DNA from: Paenalcaligenes niemegkensis
Lineage (GTDB): Bacteria > Pseudomonadota > Gammaproteobacteria > Burkholderiales > Burkholderiaceae_B
Assembly: GCF_022230885.1 (NCBI RefSeq)
Contig: NZ_JAKGCT010000007.1
Location: 1 to 63,694, forward strand
Direction: 5' to 3'
Length of the DNA: 63,694 bases
The notes under the pieces are model-generated. The model worked only from the letters and a program-made list of their open reading frames with translations, made no database searches and had not been told where the DNA came from. Of this stretch, positions 43,669 to 52,723 are shown piece after piece. The number at the start of each line of letters is the position of its first letter. Within the stretch, counting starts at the first letter, position 1. A program made the translations under genes and the position numbers.

Positions 43669-44181
43669 ATGAGCCCATTAGTCATTTCTAATACCGCAGT
43701 AAGGCAAGATGTTCTAGGCCGCTACTGCCTTAACGATCTACATCGTGCGGCTGTAATACGTGAAAAGGCAACGGTTTCGCAACGGCCTGGAACGTTTCTC
43801 AAAAGGCCTGAAACGATAGCCTTAGTTAAAGCCATTAAAAAGCGATGCACTGTGGAGTGCATCGACCCAGTATCAACGATTAAAGGTGGAGTAGCGGCGA
43901 TACAAGGGACATACGTAACGAAGCCTTTGGTCTATGCCTATGCTATGTGGATTGACGCTGATTTCAACCTAGACGTTATCGAGGCGTTTGATTCATTACA
44001 AACAAATGCGATGACAATTTATAAGCAGCTACAAGAGTTGGCTGCCAGAGAGCAAGGTTCTAAGCTTCGTGCGTCATTTGGTTCTCGCTTGATGCTAGAT
44101 CGTAAACGAGAAATACCACTGCTAGAAACTGAAAAAGAGCGGCTTGAGCGAGAGCTGCAACCAGAGCTATTCATTCACTGA
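43669..44181 (+). CDS. KilA-N domain protein inserted in the tail operon
   Basis: 170 residues. The KilA-N domain spans about 15-110 (DVLGRYCLNDLHRAAV, PGTFLKRPETIALVKAIK, GVAAIQGTYVTKPLVYAYAM). Such proteins bind DNA and can act as antirepressors or be toxic. It breaks the tight tail operon, with a 9-bp hairpin (43637-43662) before it and its own terminator after it, so it is a cargo insertion. Confidence 0.8.
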   Translation: MSPLVISNTAVRQDVLGRYCLNDLHRAAVIREKATVSQRPGTFLKRPETIALVKAIKKRCTVECIDPVSTIKGGVAAIQGTYVTKPLVYAYAMWIDADFNLDVIEAFDSLQTNAMTIYKQLQELAAREQGSKLRASFGSRLMLDRKREIPLLETEKERLERELQPELFIH

Positions 44182-44211
44182 CCCAGCCACGCGCTGGGTT
44201 TATTTATTTCA
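44182..44211 (+). terminator. Terminator after the KilA-N gene
   Basis: CCCAGC-CACGC-GCTGGG then TTTATTTATTT, directly after the stop codon. Confidence 0.75.
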
Positions 44212-44251
44212 GCGCCTGCATTAGTGGGCTTTTATTTTTTGGAGCAACAAA

Positions 44252-45181
44252 ATGAGTTCAGGCGCAAAAGTCGTAACGCATTACATTGCCGAGACCGTTC
44301 CCGGCACCACACCAACAACGGGTACATGGAAAACCGCCCGGTTAACCAGCAATACATTAAGCCCAACGCCTACCACTGAAGTATCAGACGAAATCACTGA
44401 TACGCGGCTTAGCCAAGGCTCTGTCGTCACAGGCCTGAACATTGCTGGCGATCTAGTTGGCGAAATGTCGTTCGGCACGTTCGATGAGTTTCTGGCTGCG
44501 CTGTTCTACGGCAACTGGAATAGCGATGTTTTAACGATCGGCTCAGTGCGACAGACGTTTTCAGTGCAGAAGGCGTTTACCGATGTGGGTACGTTTCACC
44601 TATTTAAAGGTGTGCACGCAGCAACTGGATCTATCGAGATCCCAGAAGAGGGCAAGATCATTCTCACGATTGGTGGCCAGGCGCTGGATTACGAGGATGG
44701 CACCAGCACGTTTGTGACTGGCACGCCAGAAGCGCCTACTACAACCCCCTTCATGTCGAGCGTCGCAGTGGGCGACGTCAAGGTCGACGGCGTTTCTATG
44801 GCCGGCTCAGCATGCGTGTCAGCAATGACCATCAACATCGACAATACGCTGCAGGTACAGCGCTGCCTAGGCTCGGGCAAGCTCGGTCCAGGCGCCTTGA
44901 TTGAAACCGAAGCCGCTATCACAGGAACCATCACGTTAGCCTGGTCGGCTCGAGCTTACGATATCTGGAAAGAGCAGATGACGCGCAAGGCTTTTGGCGT
45001 GGAGTTTCCCCTTGTCGATAGCCTGGGCAATACCTACACGCTCGACTTCCCCGCAGTCGAGTTTGATGGCGAGTTACCTAGTGGCGGCAAGCGGGATCTG
45101 ATCCAGGCGTCATTGAACTGGACTGTATCCAAGATCGCACCAACCATCACCCGCGAAGCTGCAGCAGAAGGCGAGGACTAA
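44252..45181 (+). CDS. Major tail tube protein
   Basis: 309 residues. VTHYIAETVPGTTPTTGTWK and the threonine-rich beta pattern, followed by the G/GT chaperone genes, identify the tail tube protein of a lambda-like siphovirus. An Ig-like C-terminal part is possible. Confidence 0.82.
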   Translation: MSSGAKVVTHYIAETVPGTTPTTGTWKTARLTSNTLSPTPTTEVSDEITDTRLSQGSVVTGLNIAGDLVGEMSFGTFDEFLAALFYGNWNSDVLTIGSVRQTFSVQKAFTDVGTFHLFKGVHAATGSIEIPEEGKIILTIGGQALDYEDGTSTFVTGTPEAPTTTPFMSSVAVGDVKVDGVSMAGSACVSAMTINIDNTLQVQRCLGSGKLGPGALIETEAAITGTITLAWSARAYDIWKEQMTRKAFGVEFPLVDSLGNTYTLDFPAVEFDGELPSGGKRDLIQASLNWTVSKIAPTITREAAAEGED

Positions 45182-45184
45182 TCC

Positions 45185-45658
45185 ATGGCATTACGTATCA
45201 ATCAAACCGACCCAGCAGCTATTGGCGAACGATGGGAGGATTACCAAGACGATATCTCATTCAAGATTGGCGGCATTGACGATGAGAACTATCAAATCGC
45301 CCTAGAGCGTGCACGTCGCTTAATTTCCCGCGAGGACGCTGCTCAGTCCTTGCACAGCATTACTGCTACAACTAACGATCGACGCGAGCATGACATTCAG
45401 TGTCAGCTTCTCGGCCACTACATCGTGCGCGACTGGAAAGGCGAAATTCTGGACGATAACGACCGTTTTGTACCGTACTCGCCAGAAGCAGCCGCCAAGC
45501 TGCTCAAGGCCAACGTAGAGCTATTCGCCTGGGTGGTCACTCAGGCCACCAAGGTTGCTGTCGATAAAAATGCGGAGGTCGCCGAAACGGTGGGAAAGCC
45601 GTCGCCCGATTCCAATGGGAGCGCGAGTGGCAGGGCAAAACCCAAAAGCAAAGTTTGA
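45185..45658 (+). CDS. Tail assembly chaperone gpG
   Basis: 157 residues. Same place as lambda gene G: after tail tube, before tape measure. It coats the tape measure during assembly. The slippery heptamer GGGAAAG lies at 45592-45598 in the right phase (G GGA AAG) so that a fraction of ribosomes continue in the -1 frame to make gpGT. Confidence 0.8.
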   Translation: MALRINQTDPAAIGERWEDYQDDISFKIGGIDDENYQIALERARRLISREDAAQSLHSITATTNDRREHDIQCQLLGHYIVRDWKGEILDDNDRFVPYSPEAAAKLLKANVELFAWVVTQATKVAVDKNAEVAETVGKPSPDSNGSASGRAKPKSKV

Positions 45659-45918
45659 TCTATTCCAAGCTCGGCATGGCTGTACCTCAGAAAGCGCCTA
45701 CAGACGCTATTACTGACCATGTAATTGGCGTGTTTTATGCGGCAAATCGGGCGAGACGCTATTTAGCGGGTATGAACGGAGCCATTGCGATGCCTCTATC
45801 GTCAGTTGAGATCGGGCAGGCCGTTAATGCTTATGGCTCACCCTTGGCTCGGCCTGAGCTGGACGCGTGTGTCTTTGCACTGGATCGGGAGTACTTAGAT
45901 AGGGCGGCCAGCGGTTAG
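45598..45918 (+). CDS. gpT part of gpGT, reached by -1 frameshift
   Basis: After the slip at GGGAAAG the -1 frame reads AVARFQWEREWQGKTQKQSL... through to 45918 (106 residues), giving a 244-residue fusion with gpG. The frame is open from the slip point and has no good start of its own (only TTG 45655). The T part binds the tail tube subunit in lambda. Confidence 0.78.
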   Translation, partial: AVARFQWEREWQGKTQKQSLIYSKLGMAVPQKAPTDAITDHVIGVFYAANRARRYLAGMNGAIAMPLSSVEIGQAVNAYGSPLARPELDACVFALDREYLDRAASG

Positions 45919-46012
45919 TTGATCTGGAGCTTCTGCGCTGAAGACTGCGCTGAAGCAGGGTGAAGAGTAAACATTTGGCCGCATGTAGCGGCTGTTTATA
46001 TTGGAGATTGAT

Positions 46013-46102
46013 ATGTTTGGTGGACACACACCTGAAGACGATATTTTTCGACCGAAGCGGGGCCGTGGGCTTGGCCCGTCTGGTATCCAGTTCGAATTTT
46101 GA
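46013..46102 (+). CDS. 29-residue peptide after gpT
   Basis: MFGGHTPEDDIFRPKRGRGL then nine residues. A good GGAG site 6 nt upstream supports translation. A GCCGC/GCGGC hairpin lies before it. Basic and disordered. No family known. Confidence 0.4.
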   Translation: MFGGHTPEDDIFRPKRGRGLGPSGIQFEF

Positions 46103-46154
46103 TTTTGTGAAGCCTGAAGCTCAGGCCATATGAGCTTCAGGCCCTACATCGACT

Positions 46155-46484
46155 TTAAATAGACTTTAGCTTCTTGCCTACGATTTTCATTTGCAAGTCG
46201 CTTCTGCCTTTCACAGCGCCTATGAGGTTAAGCTGATCATTTGAGGCGCTTCCGGAGACAACTAGAGTGTAGTGGTCCATTCCCGGAATGACTGGATCTA
46301 GGAAGGTGCTATGACGACTCACCTGCAATTCGCCGGAGACAGCGCCATTTTCCCCTGCTCCTATATTCCCTATGTACGTAAAGCCACTATCACCGCCCAT
46401 CGCGTCACCATTAAGGATGGTGACAACCCCTGCACCGATATCAGCATTGGTGCTGAACGTTACAGACCAGAAACCATTTAGCAT
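46155..46484 (-). CDS. GrlR-like regulatory protein
   Basis: 109 residues; MLNGFWSVTFSTNADIGAGV, MGGDSGFTYIGNI and HYTLVVSGSASNDQLNL follow the beta-sandwich pattern of the GrlR family (negative regulator of secretion genes in enteric pathogens, also found in prophages). Minus strand, so a separate cargo gene in the tail region. Confidence 0.75.
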   Translation of the reverse strand: MLNGFWSVTFSTNADIGAGVVTILNGDAMGGDSGFTYIGNIGAGENGAVSGELQVSRHSTFLDPVIPGMDHYTLVVSGSASNDQLNLIGAVKGRSDLQMKIVGKKLKSI

Positions 46485-46821
46485 GTTAATTACCTCGTTA
46501 AGTTACGAATGTAGGACTCTGTAACCTAACCCGCTGGAGTGATTGCAGGAACTGGGCAAGCGTACAGCTTCGACTAAGGTCTATCCACGCTGGCGCATAG
46601 GAGGCGTTGACATTAGGTGATGTCAAGTGCCTCTATGATTTAGTGCAAGCTAAGCAACTTAGTTTGCTTCGTTTGACTTTACGAAGCTTTATTCGTTTAG
46701 TAAGCCAATTGACTTGCTAAGTTACGTTCGTTTGTGTAAATTAAGATTTACTTAGTCTATTGTGTTGAGAGACCTTTTAGGCTGTTAAGTGTGGCGTTTT
46801 TAGGGTTAGGAGTATCATATT
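46485..46821 (+). promoter_or_regulatory. AT-rich control region of the Phd/Doc operon
   Basis: 337 bp without genes. Several dyads lie at about 46640-46760: AAGCAA-CTTAG-TTTGCTT, TTAGTAAG...CTTGCTAA and TAAAT-TAAG-ATTTA. Toxin-antitoxin operons are autorepressed at such palindromes. No exact promoter can be fixed. Confidence 0.5.
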
Positions 46822-46998
46822 ATGGCAATCGCGGTTGGGAAAAATGTGCACGGGGTTGTATTACAGCCGCGGGAGATCATTCGCCCGAAGGTTGCTGTTA
46901 CAGCTACGACCTCTAGTCAAAAGAATGACGTACTTAAGTCGGCTCAACGCGTTATATCTACTCATCGAAAGGTATTAGTAGCGCTACGCGATCGTTAA
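46822..46998 (+). CDS. Antitoxin of the Doc toxin
   Basis: 58 residues (MAIAVGKNVHGVVLQPREII...). Its TAA abuts the ATG of doc (TAAATG), the tight coupling of antitoxin-toxin pairs. Small, basic; sequence is not classic Phd but position and size fit. It should bind Doc and repress the operon. Confidence 0.7.
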   Translation: MAIAVGKNVHGVVLQPREIIRPKVAVTATTSSQKNDVLKSAQRVISTHRKVLVALRDR

Positions 46999-47397
46999 AT
47001 GCTAGACGTTGATTACGTCATCACCATTCATGACGAGATAGTCCTTGAGTTTGTAGGGCTTCCCGGTTTTGCTCATAATGGTCGTGGTGGCGTTGAAGCC
47101 GCATTAGCTCGGATTGAAAATCATGCTCTTTACGCAGGAGTAGATGACGTTTTTGCTATTGCGGCTTTGTATGCGGTAGCGATTGCTAAAGGGCATGTAT
47201 TCAACGATGGGAATAAGCGAACTGGACTTACTTGCGCATTGACTTACCTTCTTCAGCAGGAGATTTTCATACCCGAAACTCCGCAGTTTGAAGATATTAT
47301 GGTGGATGTTGCCGACGGCAGAATCGATCACGAGGAGTTAGCGTCGATATTCAGCTCCCTTTGGGATGCTGGTGGCAGACAGACCGGGCTGCTGTAG
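46999..47397 (+). CDS. doc: Doc toxin (Fic/Doc family)
   Basis: 132 residues. The Fic motif HVFNDGNKRTG at 66-76 has His66 and the NKR triad; flanking YVITIHDEIVLEFVGLPG and AALARIENHALYAG are typical of death-on-curing proteins. Doc phosphorylates EF-Tu and halts translation. Followed by a terminator, so the pair is one cargo unit inside the tail operon. Confidence 0.88.
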   Translation: MLDVDYVITIHDEIVLEFVGLPGFAHNGRGGVEAALARIENHALYAGVDDVFAIAALYAVAIAKGHVFNDGNKRTGLTCALTYLLQQEIFIPETPQFEDIMVDVADGRIDHEELASIFSSLWDAGGRQTGLL

Positions 47398-47415
47398 TTT
47401 GCTTTTCTATCCGAT

Positions 47416-47444
47416 AGGCCCCACGTAACTGTGGGGCTTTTTCA
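47416..47444 (+). terminator. Terminator after doc
   Basis: GCCCCAC-GTAACT-GTGGGGC followed by TTTTTC. Confidence 0.8.
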
Positions 47445-47547
47445 TTTTCGACTCTGCCTTTGAGGGGGCGCCTATGTGCTTAGTGGCTGCTTTATGTAGG
47501 CCGCTTGACTGTTATGATCTCTGTATCAAATGGATACGGAGGCGGTA

Positions 47548-48114
47548 GTGGAAGAGCCGAGGCAGGATGAAAATGGAATATGGCACGCTGGTGACGGTGC
47601 ATTTGCAACGAAAGAGCAGGCCGAGGACTATCTAATCAAGAGTTCAGAAAAACTCATTTCTCGCAGAAATGATGGGCTGTGGGTTATTCGTGGTATCGAT
47701 GGACATACCTTTTCAAGAAAGGCGGATGCAGAGGCTTATCTCGGTCGATCTACCACACCAAAAAATAATCTATGGGCTAGTGTTTTTCCTTTGCTGCTTG
47801 TTGGTGTTTTGGGCGTGTCAGTAGCCTATCTATTTACTGGAAAAAGAAATGGCGGCGATAAGGCAAAAATGGATGCTTTATTTCTTTGCCAAAAATCTAT
47901 TGCTGCAACAGCCGCTTACGGCAAGCAAAACCTCCCAGGTTACAGCGAGGGGCAGGAAGGGGCGGAGGCGTGGCAGTTTTTGTGGCCTCATGGGACATTT
48001 TATTTCAAAAACGCTTTCGGTGTGGATGTGCCTCAATCGGCAAAGTGCCAAGTTGACCTGCAAACCGGAAGGATCTCATATTTGCTTGTTTCTGACAGAG
48101 AGATTATTAAATAG
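47548..48114 (+). CDS. Single-helix membrane protein
   Basis: 188 residues from GTG 47548, chosen because GGAGG lies 5 nt upstream; ATG 47530 has none. Two repeats of about 30 residues (IWHAGDGAFATKEQAEDYL; LWVIRGIDGHTFSRKADAEA) precede one membrane helix (about 78-97) and a soluble tail with three Cys. Possibly an exclusion or cargo protein. Confidence 0.55.
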   Translation: MEEPRQDENGIWHAGDGAFATKEQAEDYLIKSSEKLISRRNDGLWVIRGIDGHTFSRKADAEAYLGRSTTPKNNLWASVFPLLLVGVLGVSVAYLFTGKRNGGDKAKMDALFLCQKSIAATAAYGKQNLPGYSEGQEGAEAWQFLWPHGTFYFKNAFGVDVPQSAKCQVDLQTGRISYLLVSDREIIK

Positions 48115-48119
48115 CTAAA

Positions 48120-48176
48120 AGAGCGGCTCGCTATCGAGCGGCTTTCTTTATACGGCTCGCTTCGGCGGGCTTTTTT
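48120..48176 (+). terminator. Tandem hairpins before the tape measure gene
   Basis: GAGCGGCTCGC... then GGCTCGC-TTCG-GCGGGC followed by TTTTTT. They end the cargo transcript in front of the tape measure gene. Confidence 0.65.
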
Positions 48177-48189
48177 GTGGGCGTTAATA

Positions 48190-51100
48190 ATGGCAAACGA
48201 ATCAAGATTAGCAATTAGAATTGACAGCAGGCCAGCAGAGGTGGATGTGAAATCCCTTGCTATGGCAATGGAGTCACTTGAGTCGCGCGGACTGAGAGCG
48301 ACATCATCGATGTCAAATACAGAAAGGTCAATTAATAGAGTAGGGGATTCTAGCGCCACAGCAACAGCTAACTTGAATCGGATGTTCAAGGCTGGGTTGG
48401 CTGGCTTTACCATTAAAGGTTTGATTGGAATGGTAGATCAGTACGGGCAAATGGCCGACCGTATAAAAATGGCGACCGCCAGCATGGAGGAGTACGATTT
48501 AGTGCAGCGTCGGCTGCTGGCCTCTGCAAACTCTACCTACAGACCATTGCAAGAAGCTCAGGAGCTTTACATTCGCACAGCGGATTCTATTAGGGCTCTC
48601 GGGTTCGATATAAATCAAGTTTTAGATATAACGGACTCCTTCAGCTATCTGCTAGTAACGAATGCGGCATCAGCAGACAGGGCATCGTCAGCGATTAATG
48701 CATACAGCAAAAGCATCCAGACAGGTCGAGTCGCTTCCGAGTCATGGCAGACAATACTTGCCGCCATGCCAAGCCTATCGAAAACGCTTGCCGACGCACT
48801 CGGAAAAACAACGACTGAGATTCAAAAGCTTGGCATCGAGGGGAAGCTGGCTCTTTCGGATTTGAATAGGGGCTTGCTTGAGACGGTTGAGTTGAACAAG
48901 GCATTGACTGACGGTATGGGCACAACCGTCGTGGATGCCACTATTAGGCTAAAGAACAACATCACATCATTGCTTGGCGAGAAAAACAGAGCAAATGGCG
49001 CAACCGCGTCGCTTGCTGCCGGGATTGATGTGCTATCTAACAATCTGGACACTCTCTCCAATGTAGCGGGCGGTGTTGCTGTGGCAGGTGTAACGCTATA
49101 CGCCACCAAAACAGCTTTCGCAACCAAGGCTGCATGGGATGGCTATCTAGCCTCTTTGAGTAAATCTAAAGCGTATGCTCAAGAGGCAATCGGCGCAAAC
49201 AATGCTGCGCAATCAGCAAAAGTTATAGCGGCAGCCGATTTGAGTCGCGCTAGGACCGCTGTAACTTCGGCAGAAGCTCAGGTAGCCGCCGACCAAACGG
49301 CTCAAGCCGCGAATTTGCTTCGTCTAAAAAATATGCAACAGCTGATGGTTGCAGAGAATGCGCTTGAGGTTCAGCGCATGAAGGCACAGATTTCGGATAA
49401 AGGGCGGCAGATGGCGGCTACTCGTATGGCAGAAATTCGCCTTGCAGAGGTCGCTATTGCAAAGCAGGTCGAGGGGGCCGAAAAGACGTTAGCAGCGACT
49501 ACAGTGGCCACGTCAGCTGTTGTGCAGAAAGCTTATGCTGACCGCGCTGCTGCCGCCGGGATGTATGCGACAGCGGCTAAGACTGCTAATGCAACTACCG
49601 TTGCGGCAGAGCGTGCGACTGCAGCCACTAACGTATTCGCGAGAGCGGGGGCCGGGTTGCTTGGGGTGCTCGGTGGGCCAGTGGGGTTAGCCGTCACAGC
49701 AGGTATCGCAGCTACTACTTTATTTGCTTTTCGCGACAGCGGAGATGCAGCAAAAGTCTCGACCGTTGATTTAACGCAGTCGGTAAATGAACTCACAGCG
49801 GCGTTTACTGCTTCAAACGAGGCCAAGCGCACCAACATGTTGCTTGATCTTGAGGGCGAGTTAAGCAAAGCAGAGTCGGCGGCGGATAAAGCAACTAAGG
49901 CTTTGAAGCAGCTGATTGATGCCTCGGAAGAGGCCGGTGATCCCTCCGATACCACTGGGCAATTATCTAAAGCCCTAGACCAGCTCAGGCAAGATATAGA
50001 TAGCATTAGCAGCTCGTCAATGACAGCCGAGGAAAAGTCGGACGCGCTGGTTCGTACTGTTCGGGAAATGTCTAAGGTCTTGCCAAAGGGTTTGGCCGAT
50101 GAGTTTAATCGTGCAGCAGCAGAGGCTGGCGGTAGCTCTATTAAAGTACAGGAGTTATTAGATTGGGTGCTGGCCTTACGCAGTGCAATGGGAACGCCAT
50201 TACAAACGAAGGATGCGTTAGGCGAAGGCGTTGTCGGAAAGCTGTCTGAAGAGTACCTAAAGCTTGAAGGCCAGCTAAACCGTCAAATTGCTCTATTCGG
50301 CAAGACAGGACGAGCAGCACAATTGCGCTATGACATTGAGCATGGCGAACTTTCCAAAATGGCGCCGCTGGAAAAAGAAAGAGCGCTTGCAAGTGTTGCC
50401 GAGCTAGAGGGCCTAGAGAAAGCCGAAGAGGCCCGACGCAAAGCCGCAAGCGCTAGCGGGAAGCAAGCGAAGGAAATCGATAATCTCCTGAAATCGTTGC
50501 GCGATCAGTCCTCTGTGCTTGGCATGACCGAGCAGCAGGCCGCGCGGTACCGAATTGAAATGATGGCGGGCACAGAGGTGCAGAAAAAAGCCGCTCTTGC
50601 CATGTTGGACCAAATACAGGCTCATGAAAAACTCACGAACGCAGGCGAAGCATATAAGTCGCTGCTGCTCGATTTGCGTACAGATCAGCAGAGGTCGGTC
50701 GACCTTTTCAAGGAACAGAAAAAAGCGCTCGATGAAGCTGGCGTTTCCGCAGAGGAGTATGCGCGAGTTATGGCCAGGATGTCTGAGGTCGGAATCGGCA
50801 CAGCTCCTAAATTTGGCGGGTTGGATGCGAGCGTAGGTGGTGCCTCAGGCGAATTGATCCGCGTGGCAGAGGCTCGGGCTGAGTTAGAGAAATGGCGTCT
50901 TGAAGAGTTAGAGCGTCAGCAGCAGTACTTAGACCAAAAGCTCATTAACGAACAGCAATATGCCGAGAATGTGCTGAATATCACTAGGCAGACAAATGAG
51001 CAACAGGCTAACTTGCAAGCGTCATGGAGGTCTGCCACGTTAGCGAACTTTTCCTCTGTAACTGGAGACGCAGCTGCCATGCTCAGGGAGTTGGGCGGGG

Positions 51101-51597
51101 AGTCGAGTGCGCTGTATAAGACCATGTTTCTTGCTGGTAAGGCAGCCAGTATTGCTCAAGCGATCGTTAACACTGAAGAGGCGGCGACAAGAGCCCTGAC
51201 GGTTGACCCTTCCGGAATCCTATCGAGCGTAACGCGCGGCCTTGGTTACACGTCAGTAGGCATCATGTCTGCAACTGCACTTACAGGAATGGCTCATAAC
51301 GGCATTGATGCCGTCCCACGCGAAGGAACTTGGCTTCTCGATAAGGGCGAGCGAGTCTTAAGCTCCCGCCAGAATGCTGATCTTACAAGCTACCTTAAGG
51401 GCGTTAGTTCACCAGCGGCCGCGTCGAGTCAGCAGATCACTATCCAAGTGGTGGTTAACGCAGAAACTGGTGAAATAGACGCAGCAGGGGGCGACGATCC
51501 GAGGTGGCAACAGATCGGAGCAATGATTGCTGCCTCAGCGCGGCAGGTGATTGTTGAAGAAATGCGGCCTCACGGCATGCTCGATAGGAACATCTAA
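48190..51597 (+). CDS. Tape measure protein
   Basis: 1135 residues from ATG 48190. Alanine-rich long helices, a hydrophobic stretch near 500 (GAGLLGVLGGPVGLAVTAGI), and a C-terminal lambda H-type region (MAHNGIDAVPREGTWLLDKG, then ERVLSSRQN). By the usual scale of about 0.15 nm per residue the tail would be near 170 nm. Confidence 0.9.
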   Translation: MANESRLAIRIDSRPAEVDVKSLAMAMESLESRGLRATSSMSNTERSINRVGDSSATATANLNRMFKAGLAGFTIKGLIGMVDQYGQMADRIKMATASMEEYDLVQRRLLASANSTYRPLQEAQELYIRTADSIRALGFDINQVLDITDSFSYLLVTNAASADRASSAINAYSKSIQTGRVASESWQTILAAMPSLSKTLADALGKTTTEIQKLGIEGKLALSDLNRGLLETVELNKALTDGMGTTVVDATIRLKNNITSLLGEKNRANGATASLAAGIDVLSNNLDTLSNVAGGVAVAGVTLYATKTAFATKAAWDGYLASLSKSKAYAQEAIGANNAAQSAKVIAAADLSRARTAVTSAEAQVAADQTAQAANLLRLKNMQQLMVAENALEVQRMKAQISDKGRQMAATRMAEIRLAEVAIAKQVEGAEKTLAATTVATSAVVQKAYADRAAAAGMYATAAKTANATTVAAERATAATNVFARAGAGLLGVLGGPVGLAVTAGIAATTLFAFRDSGDAAKVSTVDLTQSVNELTAAFTASNEAKRTNMLLDLEGELSKAESAADKATKALKQLIDASEEAGDPSDTTGQLSKALDQLRQDIDSISSSSMTAEEKSDALVRTVREMSKVLPKGLADEFNRAAAEAGGSSIKVQELLDWVLALRSAMGTPLQTKDALGEGVVGKLSEEYLKLEGQLNRQIALFGKTGRAAQLRYDIEHGELSKMAPLEKERALASVAELEGLEKAEEARRKAASASGKQAKEIDNLLKSLRDQSSVLGMTEQQAARYRIEMMAGTEVQKKAALAMLDQIQAHEKLTNAGEAYKSLLLDLRTDQQRSVDLFKEQKKALDEAGVSAEEYARVMARMSEVGIGTAPKFGGLDASVGGASGELIRVAEARAELEKWRLEELERQQQYLDQKLINEQQYAENVLNITRQTNEQQANLQASWRSATLANFSSVTGDAAAMLRELGGESSALYKTMFLAGKAASIAQAIVNTEEAATRALTVDPSGILSSVTRGLGYTSVGIMSATALTGMAHNGIDAVPREGTWLLDKGERVLSSRQNADLTSYLKGVSSPAAASSQQITIQVVVNAETGEIDAAGGDDPRWQQIGAMIAASARQVIVEEMRPHGMLDRNI

Positions 51598-51950
51598 TGG
51601 CTACAGAAACGTTTACCTGGAATGTAAAGGTTGGCTCGTCCGGTGATATTGAGCAGAGCGCGCTTGAGAATACGTTTGGCGATGGGTACACGCAGTCGTT
51701 TGGTATTGGCATCAACAACGAATCGCAATCGTGGAGCGTGTCTAAAACAGGCAAGTTCGGCGGGGCGGCAGATATTGATATCTTGCCTGTTGAGCAATTC
51801 CTAAAGCGCCACGGTGGTTGGAAGTCGTTCTACTGGACACCTCCAGGTGGTGATCAAGGCAGATACAAAGCCACGGGTCGCAGCCGCCAAACTCATGGCA
51901 ATGGTGTTTATACGTTGTCGTGGACCATGCAGGAGGTGTTTTACCCGTAG
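51597..51950 (+). CDS. Minor tail protein M
   Basis: 117 residues; TFTWNVKVGSSG, FGDGYTQSFGIGINNESQSW and SFYWTPPGG fit phage minor tail protein M, part of the tail tip. Start overlaps the tape measure stop. Confidence 0.85.
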   Translation: MATETFTWNVKVGSSGDIEQSALENTFGDGYTQSFGIGINNESQSWSVSKTGKFGGAADIDILPVEQFLKRHGGWKSFYWTPPGGDQGRYKATGRSRQTHGNGVYTLSWTMQEVFYP

Positions 51951-52018
51951 GGCATTAGCTCGACCTTTTTTACCTTAGGCTCCGCTTAATCGTGGGGCCT
52001 TTTTTGTGGACGCAATAA

Positions 52019-52723
52019 ATGGGAATAACAGCAGACATACAGCGGCTAGAGCCAGGTGACGTAATTCGCCTTTTTGAGCTTGATGCGACAGAGCTTGGGG
52101 GCGATATCCAGCGATTCCATGGTCATAAGCAGGACAAGCCGATTATTTGGCAGGGCAATGATTACTTGCCTATCAGCATCGAGGTTAGGGGCCTTGCAAT
52201 GGCTACGAATAAAACTACTGCACCAAGCTTTGTCATCGGCAACGAGATAGGCGGGGTGCGTGGGGCGGTGTCTGCGCTCTGTCTTTATTTTAGGGATTTT
52301 GTTGGCGCGAAACTCACGGTTAGGGAGACGTTTAAGCACTATCTGGATGCCGCTAACTTTCCAGAGGGTAACCCTGAGGCTTCAAACGAAGAGACGATCA
52401 GTATCTGGTTCATCGAGCAAAAAACCAGTGAGAACGCTCAGCAGGTGGCATTTGAATTATCCAGTCCGGCCGATTTTCAGGGCCAGCAGGTACCAACGCG
52501 TCAGATCACTAGTCGCTGCGGCTGGGCTATTCGAGGTGAGTATCGCGGTGAATCGTGTGGGTATACAGGCCCACCTTACGACATCGAGGGCAACCTCACA
52601 GACGATTGGGAGAGCGATAAGTGCAACGGGCTTCTACGCTCTGGCTGCAAGGTCAGATTTGGCATTGATGCAGAGCTTCCATTTGGTGGAGCCCCCAGCT
52701 CTGGCTTATTAAAAGGTGGATGA
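52019..52723 (+). CDS. Minor tail protein L
   Basis: 234 residues. Four Cys in the last third (SRCGWAI, ESCGYTG, DKCNGLL, SGCKVRF) correspond to the iron-sulfur cluster Cys of lambda gpL. ITADIQRLEPGDVIRLFELD at the start is typical. Tail tip component. Confidence 0.88.
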   Translation: MGITADIQRLEPGDVIRLFELDATELGGDIQRFHGHKQDKPIIWQGNDYLPISIEVRGLAMATNKTTAPSFVIGNEIGGVRGAVSALCLYFRDFVGAKLTVRETFKHYLDAANFPEGNPEASNEETISIWFIEQKTSENAQQVAFELSSPADFQGQQVPTRQITSRCGWAIRGEYRGESCGYTGPPYDIEGNLTDDWESDKCNGLLRSGCKVRFGIDAELPFGGAPSSGLLKGG

